Assembly: GCA_934546745.1 (NCBI GenBank)
Contig: CAKTDV010000010.1
Coordinates: forward strand, 1-64,000
Source of the DNA: an uncultured Desulfovibrio sp.
GTDB lineage: Bacteria; Desulfobacterota; Desulfovibrionia; Desulfovibrionales; Desulfovibrionaceae
Length of the DNA stretch: 64,000 nt
Reading direction: 5' to 3'
Positions within the stretch are counted from its first letter, which is position 1; the number at the start of each line of letters is the position of its first letter. Below, in pieces: positions 5,630 through 14,851 of this stretch. Below the pieces are notes generated by a model. It worked only from the letters and a program-made list of their open reading frames with translations. It had not been told where the DNA came from and did not search any database. Both the position numbers and the translations under genes were made by a program.

Positions 5630-6322
5630 TTGCCCTTGGGCGCGGCGCATGTCGCCACACCGGGCGCGGTGCGGGTGGCGGGGCCGCCGCAGGGGGCGGA
5701 CGGCGCTTCGCGCGCGCTGGCCACGGCCATTGACGGGGCCGTGGGCATGGGCCTGACGCTGGCGGCGCGGGAGCACGCGCGGGATCAGCAAACGCGCATG
5801 GAGGAACGCCTGCTGGCGGCCCGCAGGGAGTTCGGGGAATGGCGGGAGCAGTACCAGCGGGAGCATCAGGGCAGCGACGCGCTGGACGCGGGCGCGGCCT
5901 TCCAGGCGAAGTTCGCGGAAATCGCGGGGCGGCATCTGGAGGCCTTCGGCGGCGCGGGGAATGAGATCTTCCGGCGGCAACTGGGCGGGCGGCTCGCGGC
6001 GGCGGGGGTGCTGGCGCGGGAACAGGGCGCGGCGTATGCCGGCGTCCAGCGGCGGGCGTGGGAAACGAGCGTCATGGAGGCGCAGAAGGCGCAACTGCTG
6101 GCGGACGCGGAGGAAATGCCGGACAACACGGCGTGGCTCGCCTTCCAGCTGGAGGCGTTCGGGCAATCGCTGGCGGCGCGGGGACAGGACCCCACGGCGG
6201 AACTGCTGGCGCTGGAACGCGCCATCCAGCGGCGGCGGGAGCGGCGGGAGCGGCAAAGCGCCCTCGCTGCCCCGTCAGGAGCCGGTGGGGCGGGCGGCTG
6301 GCGCGGGGGCGGTCGCGGCTAG
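5630..6322 (+). CDS. Prophage virion-associated helical protein, probably 5'-truncated
   Basis: 230 residues from a TTG with no clear ribosome site. The frame is open only back to 5600, where it meets module D, so the natural start is probably lost. After a short variable start it is rich in Ala, Arg, Glu and Gln with long amphipathic helices (RALATAIDGAVGMGLTLAAR, then RMEERLLAARREF), as in internal virion or ejection proteins of podoviruses. It lies between the adaptor gene and the att site on the same strand. I cannot name the family with certainty. Confidence 0.45.
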   Translation: MPLGAAHVATPGAVRVAGPPQGADGASRALATAIDGAVGMGLTLAAREHARDQQTRMEERLLAARREFGEWREQYQREHQGSDALDAGAAFQAKFAEIAGRHLEAFGGAGNEIFRRQLGGRLAAAGVLAREQGAAYAGVQRRAWETSVMEAQKAQLLADAEEMPDNTAWLAFQLEAFGQSLAARGQDPTAELLALERAIQRRRERRERQSALAAPSGAGGAGGWRGGGRG

Positions 6323-6579
6323 GGACGGCCCGCCACCACCAGAGGACAGCCCGCCCCCGGTCGCGCGGCACACCGTCCCCGGTCGTACCGGTATGGCCAG
6401 TTGCTCCGAAGGGGTGACCTGCCACCGAGCCCGCGCGGACATTTCGTCTTTTTCGTCTTTTCAACGTGTCGCGTTGTACCCGCGACCTCCCTCGCGCGGA
6501 CATTTCCCGCGGGGGGAGGGGAAAGACCGTGCACCAACTGCGTGGTGCGCGATCGCTCCACCCCGTTGGTATCCTTATG
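6323..6579. other. Non-coding stretch before the att site
   Basis: No supported gene. It holds two copies of GCGCGGACATTTC (about 6434 and 6498) and a short palindrome GCACCA..TGGTGC. Such short repeats beside an att core could be integrase arm sites, but no integrase is in the window. Confidence 0.3.
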
Positions 6580-6643
6580 AGACGCACCGGACTTAGAATC
6601 CGGCGGCCTGGCCATGCGGGTTCAACTCCCGCCTCTCGCACCA
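6580..6643 (+). other. attR-type site: 3' fragment of tRNA-Leu (anticodon TAG)
   Basis: From AGACGCACC through the anticodon loop (ACTTAGAATC), variable arm and T arm (GGGTTCAACTCCC) to CTCGCACCA, the sequence is the 3' three-quarters of a leucine tRNA. The needed 5' half (GCGAGAG acceptor strand and D arm) is absent: upstream bases do not pair with the 3' acceptor strand. Phages that integrate in tRNA genes leave exactly this kind of 3' copy at the distal end, so the intact gene should be at the far, unseen end of the prophage. Confidence 0.7.
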
Positions 6644-6658
6644 AGGAGTATAGTCACG

Positions 6659-7448
6659 GAGAGTGTTAACTAAATAATGATACTATGTCTTTCCAGCTTC
6701 CCTTAACATGGAACTTGGCAAAAAGTGCCATTGTAAGATCTACCATTTCAAGAGTTTTAGATACGACTATTGATTTTCTCCTGAAACGTGCGAACCAATG
6801 CTTTTGTCTTCCGTTATTCTGTTCAAGGTACACCGTTTGTGATTTGCTCTGATAGAGTTTGCCGGCAGCTATCATTTCAGGATACACTCCCCAGTTATCT
6901 GTGCAGAATAGCTCAACTTTCCATCTTGAAAGACATTCCATCAATTTTGATAACGTTGCTTTATCCCTTCCTCCACACTCCCAGTCAATGAGTTCTCCAG
7001 TCTCTCTACGATAGGCTTTCCCTATCCATAACTTGTTTTTTTGATTTTACATAGTGCCACATTTCATCGAGTTCGACGTGAATGGCATCACCATGCGCAG
7101 GTTTTTCATAGTGCATTTTTATAAATGCTTTTTAGCCACTTCAAAACAGCGCTCGGAGAAACCCCAATGAGCCTTGCTATAGCCCCCGTATTGAAAGCCC
7201 CTGGGTGTACAGGGTTACGGCCCTCGCCTTTTCTTGTGCAGGCCGACCACGAGGAGTACGCCTCGTAAATTGCAAGGAGCAAGGTTTGCACTTATCTCTT
7301 TGTTTTTCTTGAACTTTTCCATTTTTGACAACGTCCACAGACTGGCATTTTGGACATGACGGTTTTTTGTTTATGTAATTCTAAAACGCACAAATCGTAC
7401 CAAATTAAATCAGTATTCAGTTGATACCCTCATTTAGTTAACACTCTC
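6659..7448 (-). mobile_element. IS1-type insertion sequence, about 790 bp
   Basis: Bounded by inverted repeats GAGAGTGTTAACTAAAT (left, 6659-6675) and its complement (right, ending 7448). The single transposase frame is on the minus strand and broken. The left end lies 15 bases beyond the att site; the right end supplies two bases of the stop codon of the PEP-synthase-like gene. No clear target duplication is visible (CACG on the left, AATG on the right). Confidence 0.75.
6666..7380 (-). pseudogene. IS1-family transposase, at least two frameshifts
   Basis: N-terminal part has a zinc-finger pair (CPKC..CKPC) and a helix-turn-helix (IARLIGVSPSAVLKWLKSIY). The middle has LDEMWHYVKSKK, and the C-terminal part has ELFCTDNWGVYPEMI and the basic end of InsB-type DDE enzymes. 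The finger and HTH are in different frames because of two extra G near 7186. The middle and C-terminal parts are separated at a run of seven A (7035-7041 as T on the plus strand). An A-run frameshift is used by IS1 for expression, but the shift needed here is +1, so decay is more likely. The start codon could not be fixed. Confidence 0.65.
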
Positions 7449-10017
7449 AATGATATTCCCCGTTGAGGAATTTGGCGGCATATCCGGCGACGGAAGCATC
7501 GTCGACCATGAGCATATCCATTTGGCGGGTCATGATGAGCAGCCTTCCGATCTGATCCAGCCGTGAGCAGAGTTCAAGGCGCGGATATTTCTGATAGCGG
7601 GCGTGAACGCGGTCGCCGACGATCTCCACGGTAAAGCCGAGTTCGGAAAGAATGAGGCCGATGCAGCGCACACGGCGCTCGCGTTGCACGCTGCCCGCGG
7701 CGCCTCCGGCAAATTCGAAGCGGATATAGTTCTTGCTGATGGTGTCGCCGCACCAGGAGTCGAGAATGGCGTAATGATACCCCACGCGGGAAGAGAAGTT
7801 GAGGTATTTGTCGGAGACGATGGCATAACTGCGGTCGCCGAAGCGCTGCCCTCCTTCCTGATGGCCGCCCGCCATGCTTCGCCCCACGACGGACATGAAA
7901 CCGCGCATGTTGATGGGGCGGGGGCCGCGCGCTTGCACGGCGGGATTGCGGATGCCGTCGAGCACATGCCGGAAGGGTTCGCTGAGAACGTCTTCGGGAA
8001 GGACGCTGCGGGCTTCGGGATTGCGCAGGCCGCCGCCCAGATCGATGATGTAGAGATCCAGCGGTATGGGACAGACAAGGTGGCTGGCCGCGCCCATGCT
8101 GCCTTCGCTCATGCTGTCCGAGAGCAGGAACATCTCGCTGTAGCTTTTTTCATGGGCAAAACGCATGATGTCATGAAGCGACGTGCAGTTTTCGGGCGCA
8201 AAGAGGGCGGCATGGGGATCGACGAGGTGCAGGGGCATGATGTGCGGCGTCACCCGTCGCAGCAGGGCAAGTGTGGGCGTATCGGCCTTGATGGGGCGTG
8301 GCGCAAGGCGCAGCGCCAGCAGTTCGGGCACTTCTCCGGCGAAGATGCGTCCAGTAAGGGCATCCACCGTCACGATTTGCCCAGCTTCCAGCAGGTTGGT
8401 GATACCGGGGATGTTGAGCAGGGTCGGTACGCCGAATTCGCGGCAGACGGACGCCATATGTCCGGTCATGCTGCCTGTTTCCGCAATGATGGCCGATGCG
8501 CGGCGCATGACGACCACGGCGTCGGATGAGGAATGCGGTAGCACAAGGACGCCGCCTTCGGGGAAGTGCGTCAGATCCTCACCGGGCTGGGCCAGTATGA
8601 CGGGGCCGCAGCCCACGCCCTTGGCCGCTACTTCCGCGCCGCAGATCAGCGGGCGCATGTGCGCCAGCGCCGGTGCCGACGTTTCTTCCGTGGCGGCGTT
8701 GATATGGATGGGGCGGGTCTGGAGCAGGATGACCTGTTCGTCTTCGTCAACGGCCCACTCGATATCCTGCGGGTACTGGTAATGACGCTCCAGTTCCAGG
8801 GCCATGGAGGCTATTCGCCGGACCTGATCCGGCGTCAGGCAGGGGACGTTCCTCAAGGCGTCGGGGACGTCTTCCACGATGCTTTCCACGCGGCCTTCGT
8901 TCTCATGGAGAACCATACGCTCGATCTTGTGGGCAATGGTCTCCTGCACGATGCGGTTGTTGGCGCGGGAAACCTGCCATTGATCCGGCGTGGCAGCGCC
9001 GTCCACCACCATCTCGCCGAGCCCCCAGAGTCCCTGCACAAGGACGTTGTTGGAGCGCAGATCCACGGGATGGCGTGAAAAGGCCACGCCGGCGGCACGG
9101 GCGTTGACCATGCGCAGGCAGCACATGGCCATGCCACCGCCGTCCAGCGGATAGCCGTTCTCGGCACGGTAGCTGACGGCTCTTGCCGAATAGAGACTGC
9201 TCAGAACGCGCTTGAAGGCGTCCAGCAGCGACGGGCGCGTCACGCCGAGGATGCTGCGGTACTGCCCGGCAAAGGATTGGACGCCGTCTTCCGCCAGGGC
9301 GCTGGAGCGCAGGGCGGTCAACACATCATCCCCGCTGCCGAAGGCCTGATCCCAGGCGTTATACAGGGCCTCGACAACCTCGCCGGGTATGGGCGCGTCC
9401 ATGATGAGCGCTTCCACCTCGTGTCCAGCGTTGCGCAGGCTGGCGGGGTCATCCACATCGGCGGCATAGAGGGTGTCATGGATTTTTCTGGACAGTGCGC
9501 CGTGATCCTGGAGCAGGGTGCGCGCGGCCGCCCGTGTGGTGACGGCGAAACCTTCCGGGACGGGCATATCGAGCATGGTGCGCAATTCCCCCAGATTGGC
9601 GTTTTTACCGCCCACGCTGTAGGCCATGCTGGCGTCCACTTCGGAAAGCGAAAGCGTTATGGCGTTGACATCCCCGCGGGTGTGCTTTGTCAGCTCGTTT
9701 TCGATACGGGCGCTGACGGCTTCCACCGCCGTGGTCAGAGCCGTATAGCGCTGTTTTGCTATGTCATTGAGGCAGGCCGCCATACGGGCGCAGTGATAGC
9801 AGGCGCGCCGGGCCACCTTGCGCAGCTGCGCGGTATCAAGAGGGCGATCGCCGCGCTGGGCGGCGTCCAGCGAGGCAAGGATGCCGGCCAGATCCGCGTT
9901 GGACTGGAGCAGTTCCTTGAAGGAGGCATAGCGGCGGGTAAAGGCCGCCATGGCTTCCTGGCGGTTTGTCTTTGGGAGCAGACCCAGCAGGCGTTTCAGA
10001 TTGGTGAAGGCGTTCAT
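7447..10017 (-). CDS. PEP synthase-like protein (PEP/pyruvate-binding and swivelling domains)
   Basis: 856 residues. An N-terminal helical region (1-150) precedes an ATP-grasp PEP/pyruvate-binding domain (about 155-450; SVGGKNANLGEL, QYRSILGVTRPS, DIEWAVDEDEQVILLQTRPI). A swivelling phospho-His domain follows with GSMTGHMASVCREFGVPT near residue 515. The C-terminal 250 residues are not the PEP-binding TIM barrel of PpsA, so the reaction is uncertain. It lies 73 bases downstream of the sigma-54 activator on the same strand, probably one operon. Its stop codon (7447-7449) straddles the end of the IS, so the natural C-terminus may have been altered. Confidence 0.7.
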   Translation of the reverse strand: MNAFTNLKRLLGLLPKTNRQEAMAAFTRRYASFKELLQSNADLAGILASLDAAQRGDRPLDTAQLRKVARRACYHCARMAACLNDIAKQRYTALTTAVEAVSARIENELTKHTRGDVNAITLSLSEVDASMAYSVGGKNANLGELRTMLDMPVPEGFAVTTRAAARTLLQDHGALSRKIHDTLYAADVDDPASLRNAGHEVEALIMDAPIPGEVVEALYNAWDQAFGSGDDVLTALRSSALAEDGVQSFAGQYRSILGVTRPSLLDAFKRVLSSLYSARAVSYRAENGYPLDGGGMAMCCLRMVNARAAGVAFSRHPVDLRSNNVLVQGLWGLGEMVVDGAATPDQWQVSRANNRIVQETIAHKIERMVLHENEGRVESIVEDVPDALRNVPCLTPDQVRRIASMALELERHYQYPQDIEWAVDEDEQVILLQTRPIHINAATEETSAPALAHMRPLICGAEVAAKGVGCGPVILAQPGEDLTHFPEGGVLVLPHSSSDAVVVMRRASAIIAETGSMTGHMASVCREFGVPTLLNIPGITNLLEAGQIVTVDALTGRIFAGEVPELLALRLAPRPIKADTPTLALLRRVTPHIMPLHLVDPHAALFAPENCTSLHDIMRFAHEKSYSEMFLLSDSMSEGSMGAASHLVCPIPLDLYIIDLGGGLRNPEARSVLPEDVLSEPFRHVLDGIRNPAVQARGPRPINMRGFMSVVGRSMAGGHQEGGQRFGDRSYAIVSDKYLNFSSRVGYHYAILDSWCGDTISKNYIRFEFAGGAAGSVQRERRVRCIGLILSELGFTVEIVGDRVHARYQKYPRLELCSRLDQIGRLLIMTRQMDMLMVDDASVAGYAAKFLNGEYH

Positions 10018-10090
10018 GATGCTTTTCTATCCTTGCAAGAAATGATCGCTGTGCTTGTGGTGTCTTGCCACGTTTTCAGTGGGTTTCGTC

Positions 10091-12586
10091 CTATTGCCCG
10101 CGGGCGCGCGCCTCGCCAGCCTGCGTGAGCACGTAGCGCTGCGCCGGCCCCCGGCCCTGTTTTTCGACAAGTCCGAGCTTCTGGAGCAGCTGGAGATCGT
10201 ACTGGGCGGTGCGCATGGAGATGTTTTTTCCCGCCAGCGCCTGATATTCCTGCCGGCTGACGCTGCCCGCCGCCGCCATGCGCGGCAGGACGGCGGCGAT
10301 ACGCGGCGGCAGATCGCTGTTTGCGGCGCCGCCGCTCTCTTCATCGTCAGGGATTGAAGGCGGGCTTGCCGGAGTGCCCTGCGTCATGCCGCCGTCGCCT
10401 GGCGGAGCGCCGGTCGCATTGTCGGTCTGCTGGGGGAGAATTTCCAGCTGGATGTTTTCGGCCTGGATGATGCCGTTTTCACAGAAGGCCAGGGCGCGGA
10501 TAAGGCAGTTGCGCAACTGGCGGACGTTGCCCGGCCAGTTCCATTCCATGAGCAGGTTGAGCGCGCCGCGCGAGATTGCCGGTACGGGGACATTGCGGGC
10601 GGCTGCCTCATGGGCGAGGAAATAGGATGCCAGCGCCGGCAGATCTTCCCGGCGATCGCGCAAGGGCGGCGTCTGTATGGTGATGACGGCCAGCCGGTAG
10701 AACAGATCCTCGCGGAAGTTTTCATCCTTTGGGAGCAGCGCGTTGGTGGCGGCGATGATGCGGGTATTGAAGGGCACCTCCTCATCGCTCCCCAGGGGGC
10801 GCATGGCGCGTGTGGAAAGGGCGCGCAGCAGCGCCTGCTGCACCTTGGGCGAGGCGTTGCCCACCTCGTCCAGCATAAGCGTGCCGCCTTCGGCCGCGAG
10901 AAAGGCCCCTTTACGCGGTTGGCGCGCTTCGGTGAAGGCCCCTTTGACATGCCCGAACAGCGTGTCCATGAGCAGGTTTTCGTCAAGCGCGCCGCAATTG
11001 ATGGTGATGAAGGGCGCGTTGCGGCGGGGGCTGGCCTCATGGATGGCGCGGGACACCAGCTCCTTGCCCGTGCCGGTTTCGCCTATGACAAGAATGTCGG
11101 CATTGGAGGGCGCGGCACGCGCGATGTGTTCGCGCAATTCGTTCATGGCCGGGGAATCGCCCACCAGGCCGAAGGGGGCGGCGGCGTTTTCGGGCATGCG
11201 ATCGCAGGGTTCGCGTTCCCAGAGCGACAATTGACGATTGTGCCATGTGTTGTGCGCGTCTTCCGCGCGCCGCAGGCGTTGCAGCAGCCGGTTGACGACG
11301 TCGCGGGCCTTGCGGAGCGTGAGCGGCGCGTCGGAAAGTTCCGCAAGGCCCGCCGCGGGCGCATCCATGCAGGCGTCAATTGCCCCGGCAAAGCGCGCAA
11401 GGCTCCTGTCCGCCGCGCGTCCGGTGAGCCAGAGCAGAATCCCCATGAAGAGCAGGCACAGGCCGCCGCCGGCGGCAAGCGTCTGAAAACGGTACAGGCC
11501 CTCCACATCGGTGCTGTCGCCGTCAAGGACGGCAATGCCGCCGATGACGTCCGGCGCGGCATCCGGGGCTGAGCTGAAAAAAAGCGGCGCATAGCTGGCG
11601 TGCACATCCCCAAGAGGGGTATCGTTCCACTCCTCGCCGATCGAGGAGAAGCTGATGCGCCCGCTTTCCCCTTTCTGCACTGCCGCCACCATCGTCCACC
11701 AGGGCAGATGGCTGGCATAGGGGCGAAAGGCCGTGCTGAAGCCGGGGCGGCCGAAATCGCCGCCGAAGCCCTTGCGGATGTCGTTGAGACCGAGGGGAAC
11801 GTCCTCCTGCCGGTTTTTTTCAGACTGGAAGATCATCCAGCCTTGCGCGTCAAAGAAAACGCTGCGGACATGGCTGGCCTGGCTGCTCTGCCAGAACGAA
11901 CTCTCGGAGGAGGAGAACATGGAGACGGCATCGCGCAACACGGAAAGATCCAGAGAAAGGATGAGCAATCCCTGGTACTGATCGTGATCGTCGAAAATGG
12001 GCGTGCTGAACCGCAGGACCTGGAGGCGCAGGCTCTGCATGGCGCCCTTGAGAGGCATGGGCGGATAGATGACCTCCAGCGGCTGCCCCGTATGGACGTG
12101 CTTCGCCGTGTGGCGGATCTCGCCCATATTGAAGGGGCTGCCGATGGCCTGCCGCGCCACGTCGGGAGGGACGGTCACGATGTCGCCGTCGTGGTTGATG
12201 ATGAGAAAGCTGTCGTCGCTGTTGCGCGCCATGAAGGCTACTTCGCGATAATGGACACCGCCGGCCTTTGCGCGAAAGCGGAGCCTGTCGGCCATGGTCT
12301 GCTTGGGTATGGGGCCAGCGGCAAGAATGAGGAGCTGATTGCGCGTTTCTGTGAAAATTTGCTCAAGAATGAGCGCAACGGAACCCGCACGCAATTGCGC
12401 GTTTCGCTCCAGCGCGGCCGTGATGACGGTCCCGGTATTGCGCGATACAAAGGCAAGCAGGCACAGAAGCAGAAGCGCGGCTCCGGGGAGCCCTATCGCC
12501 AGAAGCTGGGTCGCGATGCTGCGTTTTAAGAATAACATCGCGGTATCATAAGAATTTCCTGTGAGAGGGCGAAATGGGAAACGCAT
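10091..12586 (-). CDS. Membrane-bound sigma-54 activator with sensor and winged-helix end
   Basis: About 831 residues. The start at 12586 was chosen for its ribosome site (GAAGGAGGAG); a frame to 12697 lacks one. Order: TM segment (about 28-50), large periplasmic sensor of dCache type (60-345), second TM (about 374-393), linker, AAA+ sigma-54-interaction domain (Walker A GETGTGKE near 502, Walker B LMLDEVG near 565). The conserved GAFTGA loop reads GAFTEA. The C-terminus is not a Fis helix but a winged helix (SRQEYQALAGKNISMRTAQY, then LQKLGLVEKQGRG). It is divergent from the TSUP operon with a -24/-12 promoter, the likely target. The ligand is unknown. Confidence 0.85.
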   Translation of the reverse strand: MRFPFRPLTGNSYDTAMLFLKRSIATQLLAIGLPGAALLLLCLLAFVSRNTGTVITAALERNAQLRAGSVALILEQIFTETRNQLLILAAGPIPKQTMADRLRFRAKAGGVHYREVAFMARNSDDSFLIINHDGDIVTVPPDVARQAIGSPFNMGEIRHTAKHVHTGQPLEVIYPPMPLKGAMQSLRLQVLRFSTPIFDDHDQYQGLLILSLDLSVLRDAVSMFSSSESSFWQSSQASHVRSVFFDAQGWMIFQSEKNRQEDVPLGLNDIRKGFGGDFGRPGFSTAFRPYASHLPWWTMVAAVQKGESGRISFSSIGEEWNDTPLGDVHASYAPLFFSSAPDAAPDVIGGIAVLDGDSTDVEGLYRFQTLAAGGGLCLLFMGILLWLTGRAADRSLARFAGAIDACMDAPAAGLAELSDAPLTLRKARDVVNRLLQRLRRAEDAHNTWHNRQLSLWEREPCDRMPENAAAPFGLVGDSPAMNELREHIARAAPSNADILVIGETGTGKELVSRAIHEASPRRNAPFITINCGALDENLLMDTLFGHVKGAFTEARQPRKGAFLAAEGGTLMLDEVGNASPKVQQALLRALSTRAMRPLGSDEEVPFNTRIIAATNALLPKDENFREDLFYRLAVITIQTPPLRDRREDLPALASYFLAHEAAARNVPVPAISRGALNLLMEWNWPGNVRQLRNCLIRALAFCENGIIQAENIQLEILPQQTDNATGAPPGDGGMTQGTPASPPSIPDDEESGGAANSDLPPRIAAVLPRMAAAGSVSRQEYQALAGKNISMRTAQYDLQLLQKLGLVEKQGRGPAQRYVLTQAGEARARGQ

Positions 12587-12705
12587 GACTCCTCCTTCGC
12601 TGATCTGCCTGTCCATCAATATACTGTCAAAGCGGCTATGCAGGCAAGCCGGAAGGATGGAATATCCCGCTTTTCCGGCGGCGGGAAAGACGTGCAATCA
12701 CGCAG

Positions 12706-12721
12706 TGGCACGGGGTTTGCT
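12706..12721 (+). promoter_or_regulatory. Sigma-54 (-24/-12) promoter of the permease operon
   Basis: TGGCACGGGGTTTGCT matches the consensus TGGCAC-N5-TTGCW exactly in its key bases, about 70 bases before the first ATG of the operon. An imperfect palindrome CTTTTCC-6-GGGAAAG (12670-12689) lies just upstream and could be an activator site, although it is closer than usual. Confidence 0.8.
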
Positions 12722-12790
12722 ATATCTCAGTGCGTGAATTTTGGCATGAATCGCCGGATCGTCCGGCGGCAACAGGAATGGAGGAGACAG

Positions 12791-13087
12791 ATGCGTAAGA
12801 TTTGGACATGTGTGACGGGCTTTGCCCTGATGTGCCTGCTCATGGCGCCTTCTCTGGCAATGGCGGCCAAGAAGGCCGCGGCCAATGTGGTCATCGTGGC
12901 TGATACGCGCCGCCTTGACGGCATCATGCTGTGGTGGGCCCAGATGTACAACGACAGTCATGCGTACTTCACGGCGCTGACAATTCTCATCATTCCGGTA
13001 ACCGGGTGCGTGTTCGGCGTTCTGGCCGACATCGTGATGTCGCATATCGGCATCGACCTCAAGCACCGCGAGCTGGCGGAACACTAG
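12791..13087 (+). CDS. Small membrane protein of the TSUP operon
   Basis: 98 residues; start chosen at 12791 after GGAGGAGACAG. It has a signal-like N-terminus (MRKIWTCVTGFALMCLLMAP, cleavable after AMA) and a central TM segment (FTALTILIIPVTGCVFGVLA). It is the first gene of the sigma-54-driven operon, 18 bases before the permease, so it may be an accessory subunit. Family not named with confidence. Confidence 0.7.
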   Translation: MRKIWTCVTGFALMCLLMAPSLAMAAKKAAANVVIVADTRRLDGIMLWWAQMYNDSHAYFTALTILIIPVTGCVFGVLADIVMSHIGIDLKHRELAEH

Positions 13088-13105
13088 GCCGGAAGGAGGC
13101 GCTTT

Positions 13106-14161
13106 ATGGATTGGTTGTATGTTTTGATGCCCATTTCCGGCGTGAACATTTTCTGGCCCGGTCTGATTATTCTGGGTCTCGGCGTCGGCATTATCGGTGG
13201 TTTCTTCGGCATGGGCGGCGCGTGGATGGTGACCCCCGGCCTGAATATTCTGGGCTTCCCCATGGCCTTTGCCATCGGCACGGACGTGGCACACATGGCC
13301 GGGAAATCCCTCATTTCCACCATGCGTCATGGCAAGTTCGGCAACGTTGACTACAAGCTCGGCATCACCATGCTGGCCGGGACCGTCATCGGCGTTGAAA
13401 TCGGCGCGCAGATGATCATGTGGCTGGAACGGCTCGGCTCCGTCGACAAGGTCGTGCGCTGGTTGTATGTTGTGCTGCTGGTCTGCATCGCCTGGATGGT
13501 CTTCCACGACGTGGCCCTGCGCCGGAAGAAGGAACGCGAAGCGGCAGCCCGCGGTGAGGAACTGTCCGCTACGGCTACCGGCCTTGACTGGTCCTCCAGG
13601 CTCCATGCCATCCGCATTCCCCCCATGGTTCATTTCCACGTGGCTGGCATCTACTGCTCCGCCTGGCTGCCCATCTTCGTGTCGCTGGCCACCGGCTGGC
13701 TGGCCGGCATCCTCGGCATCGGCGGCGGCCTGATCCGTATGCCCGCCCTGGTGTACCTTGTGGGCTGCCCCACGCACGTGGCCGTTGGTACCGACCTTTT
13801 TGAAGTGGCCATTTCCGGCCTGTACGGCGCGGCTTCCTATACCTTCAAGGGACGTACCGAGCTTGTGGCCGCCCTCATCATGCTCATCGGCGCGGCCGTA
13901 GGCGCCCAGATCGGCGCTGTGGCAACCAAGTACATCAAGGGCTACGGCATCCGCATCGCCTTCGGCACCGCCGTCCTGGGTTGTCTCGCTTCCGTTGTCC
14001 TGAAGCTCATCCAGCCCATGTTCCCCGCCCATTCCGACCTCATCAACGGCATCGCCACCGTGGCCGTGCTGGGCTTCGTCAGCGGTATTTCCCTCTACAT
14101 TACCGTGCGCATGATCCAGGGCGCCAAGCTTGAACTCGCCGCCAAGAAGCGCCAGGGCTAA
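13106..14161 (+). CDS. TSUP-family (TauE/SafE) anion permease
   Basis: 351 residues with about eight TM segments and the duplicated TSUP signature (GIIGGFFGMGGAWMVTPGLN near residue 29; AGILGIGGGLIRMPALVYL near 202). TSUP proteins move sulfite, sulfate, sulfonates or organosulfur anions. In a sulfate-reducer setting sulfate/sulfite or sulfonate transport is likely, but the substrate cannot be read from sequence. It is expressed from the sigma-54 promoter with the small membrane protein and a lipoprotein. Confidence 0.85.
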   Translation: MDWLYVLMPISGVNIFWPGLIILGLGVGIIGGFFGMGGAWMVTPGLNILGFPMAFAIGTDVAHMAGKSLISTMRHGKFGNVDYKLGITMLAGTVIGVEIGAQMIMWLERLGSVDKVVRWLYVVLLVCIAWMVFHDVALRRKKEREAAARGEELSATATGLDWSSRLHAIRIPPMVHFHVAGIYCSAWLPIFVSLATGWLAGILGIGGGLIRMPALVYLVGCPTHVAVGTDLFEVAISGLYGAASYTFKGRTELVAALIMLIGAAVGAQIGAVATKYIKGYGIRIAFGTAVLGCLASVVLKLIQPMFPAHSDLINGIATVAVLGFVSGISLYITVRMIQGAKLELAAKKRQG

Positions 14162-14172
14162 GGAGAAACAAC

Positions 14173-14763
14173 ATGAGAATGTGTAAGCTGATACTGTCCG
14201 TTGCGCTGCTCTCCTGCCTCGGATTGACGGCCTGCGAATTTGGTCAGGTGGAACAGGGCCGCTGCGTGGCCTATAACCCGGAAACGAAAACCATGCTGGT
14301 GGTGCTGGATGTGAAGCACGATCAGCGCAGCCCCGAATATTCCGGTGGTATCCATGAATATCTGATGCCGTCCGATCCCGCGGAAATCGGTCCCCTGCCC
14401 AAGCCCGGTGGTCGCGTGATGTTTGACATTGACAAGTCCACCGTCACCGTCTACAACCCCGATACTAGGGAGCTTGAGACCCTGAACGTCAGGTTCACCG
14501 ATGTGGAGAAGAACATCAAGCGCACGCATCCCAAGGTGAAGGGCAAGACGTTCCCCATTATCGACAAGGAAAAGATGACGGTCACCGAGTATTCCGCGCG
14601 TCTGCAGGCTCTGGTCACTTTCCAGATTCCCGCGGAAAAGCTGAACGTGCATCCCGATACGTGGGAAGCCGGTGACGAAGTTCGCGTCTACTATAAGGAA
14701 AATGCCAAGCACCAGGCGCTGCGCTTCATGAACATCTCCCAGACAAACCTGTTCAAGAAGTAG
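14173..14763 (+). CDS. DUF4881-type lipoprotein
   Basis: 196 residues. Signal peptide with lipobox LTAC (Cys about residue 17), then CEFGQVEQGRCVAYNPETKT and a beta-rich body. I recall this domain as largely confined to Desulfovibrio-like genomes and found beside TSUP permeases. Eleven bases separate it from the permease. Role unknown; possibly a periplasmic-face partner of the transporter. Confidence 0.7.
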   Translation: MRMCKLILSVALLSCLGLTACEFGQVEQGRCVAYNPETKTMLVVLDVKHDQRSPEYSGGIHEYLMPSDPAEIGPLPKPGGRVMFDIDKSTVTVYNPDTRELETLNVRFTDVEKNIKRTHPKVKGKTFPIIDKEKMTVTEYSARLQALVTFQIPAEKLNVHPDTWEAGDEVRVYYKENAKHQALRFMNISQTNLFKK

Positions 14764-14787
14764 GCCCCAGGTATTCCGCATACGCCA

Positions 14788-14819
14788 GGCGAGGCCGGAG
14801 CCCCTCCTCCGGCCTCGCC
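14788..14819 (+). terminator. Hairpin after the permease operon
   Basis: Perfect 13-bp stem GGCGAGGCCGGAG / CTCCGGCCTCGCC. There is no T run, so termination is probable rather than certain. Confidence 0.5.
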
Positions 14820-14851
14820 GTCCCCTGAATGAGACGCTCAAGGAGAACTCT

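Noticed and set aside
6557..6643. Complete tRNA-Leu at the att site
   Set aside because: The 5' acceptor strand and D arm are missing: upstream bases do not pair with the 3' acceptor strand CTCTCGC.
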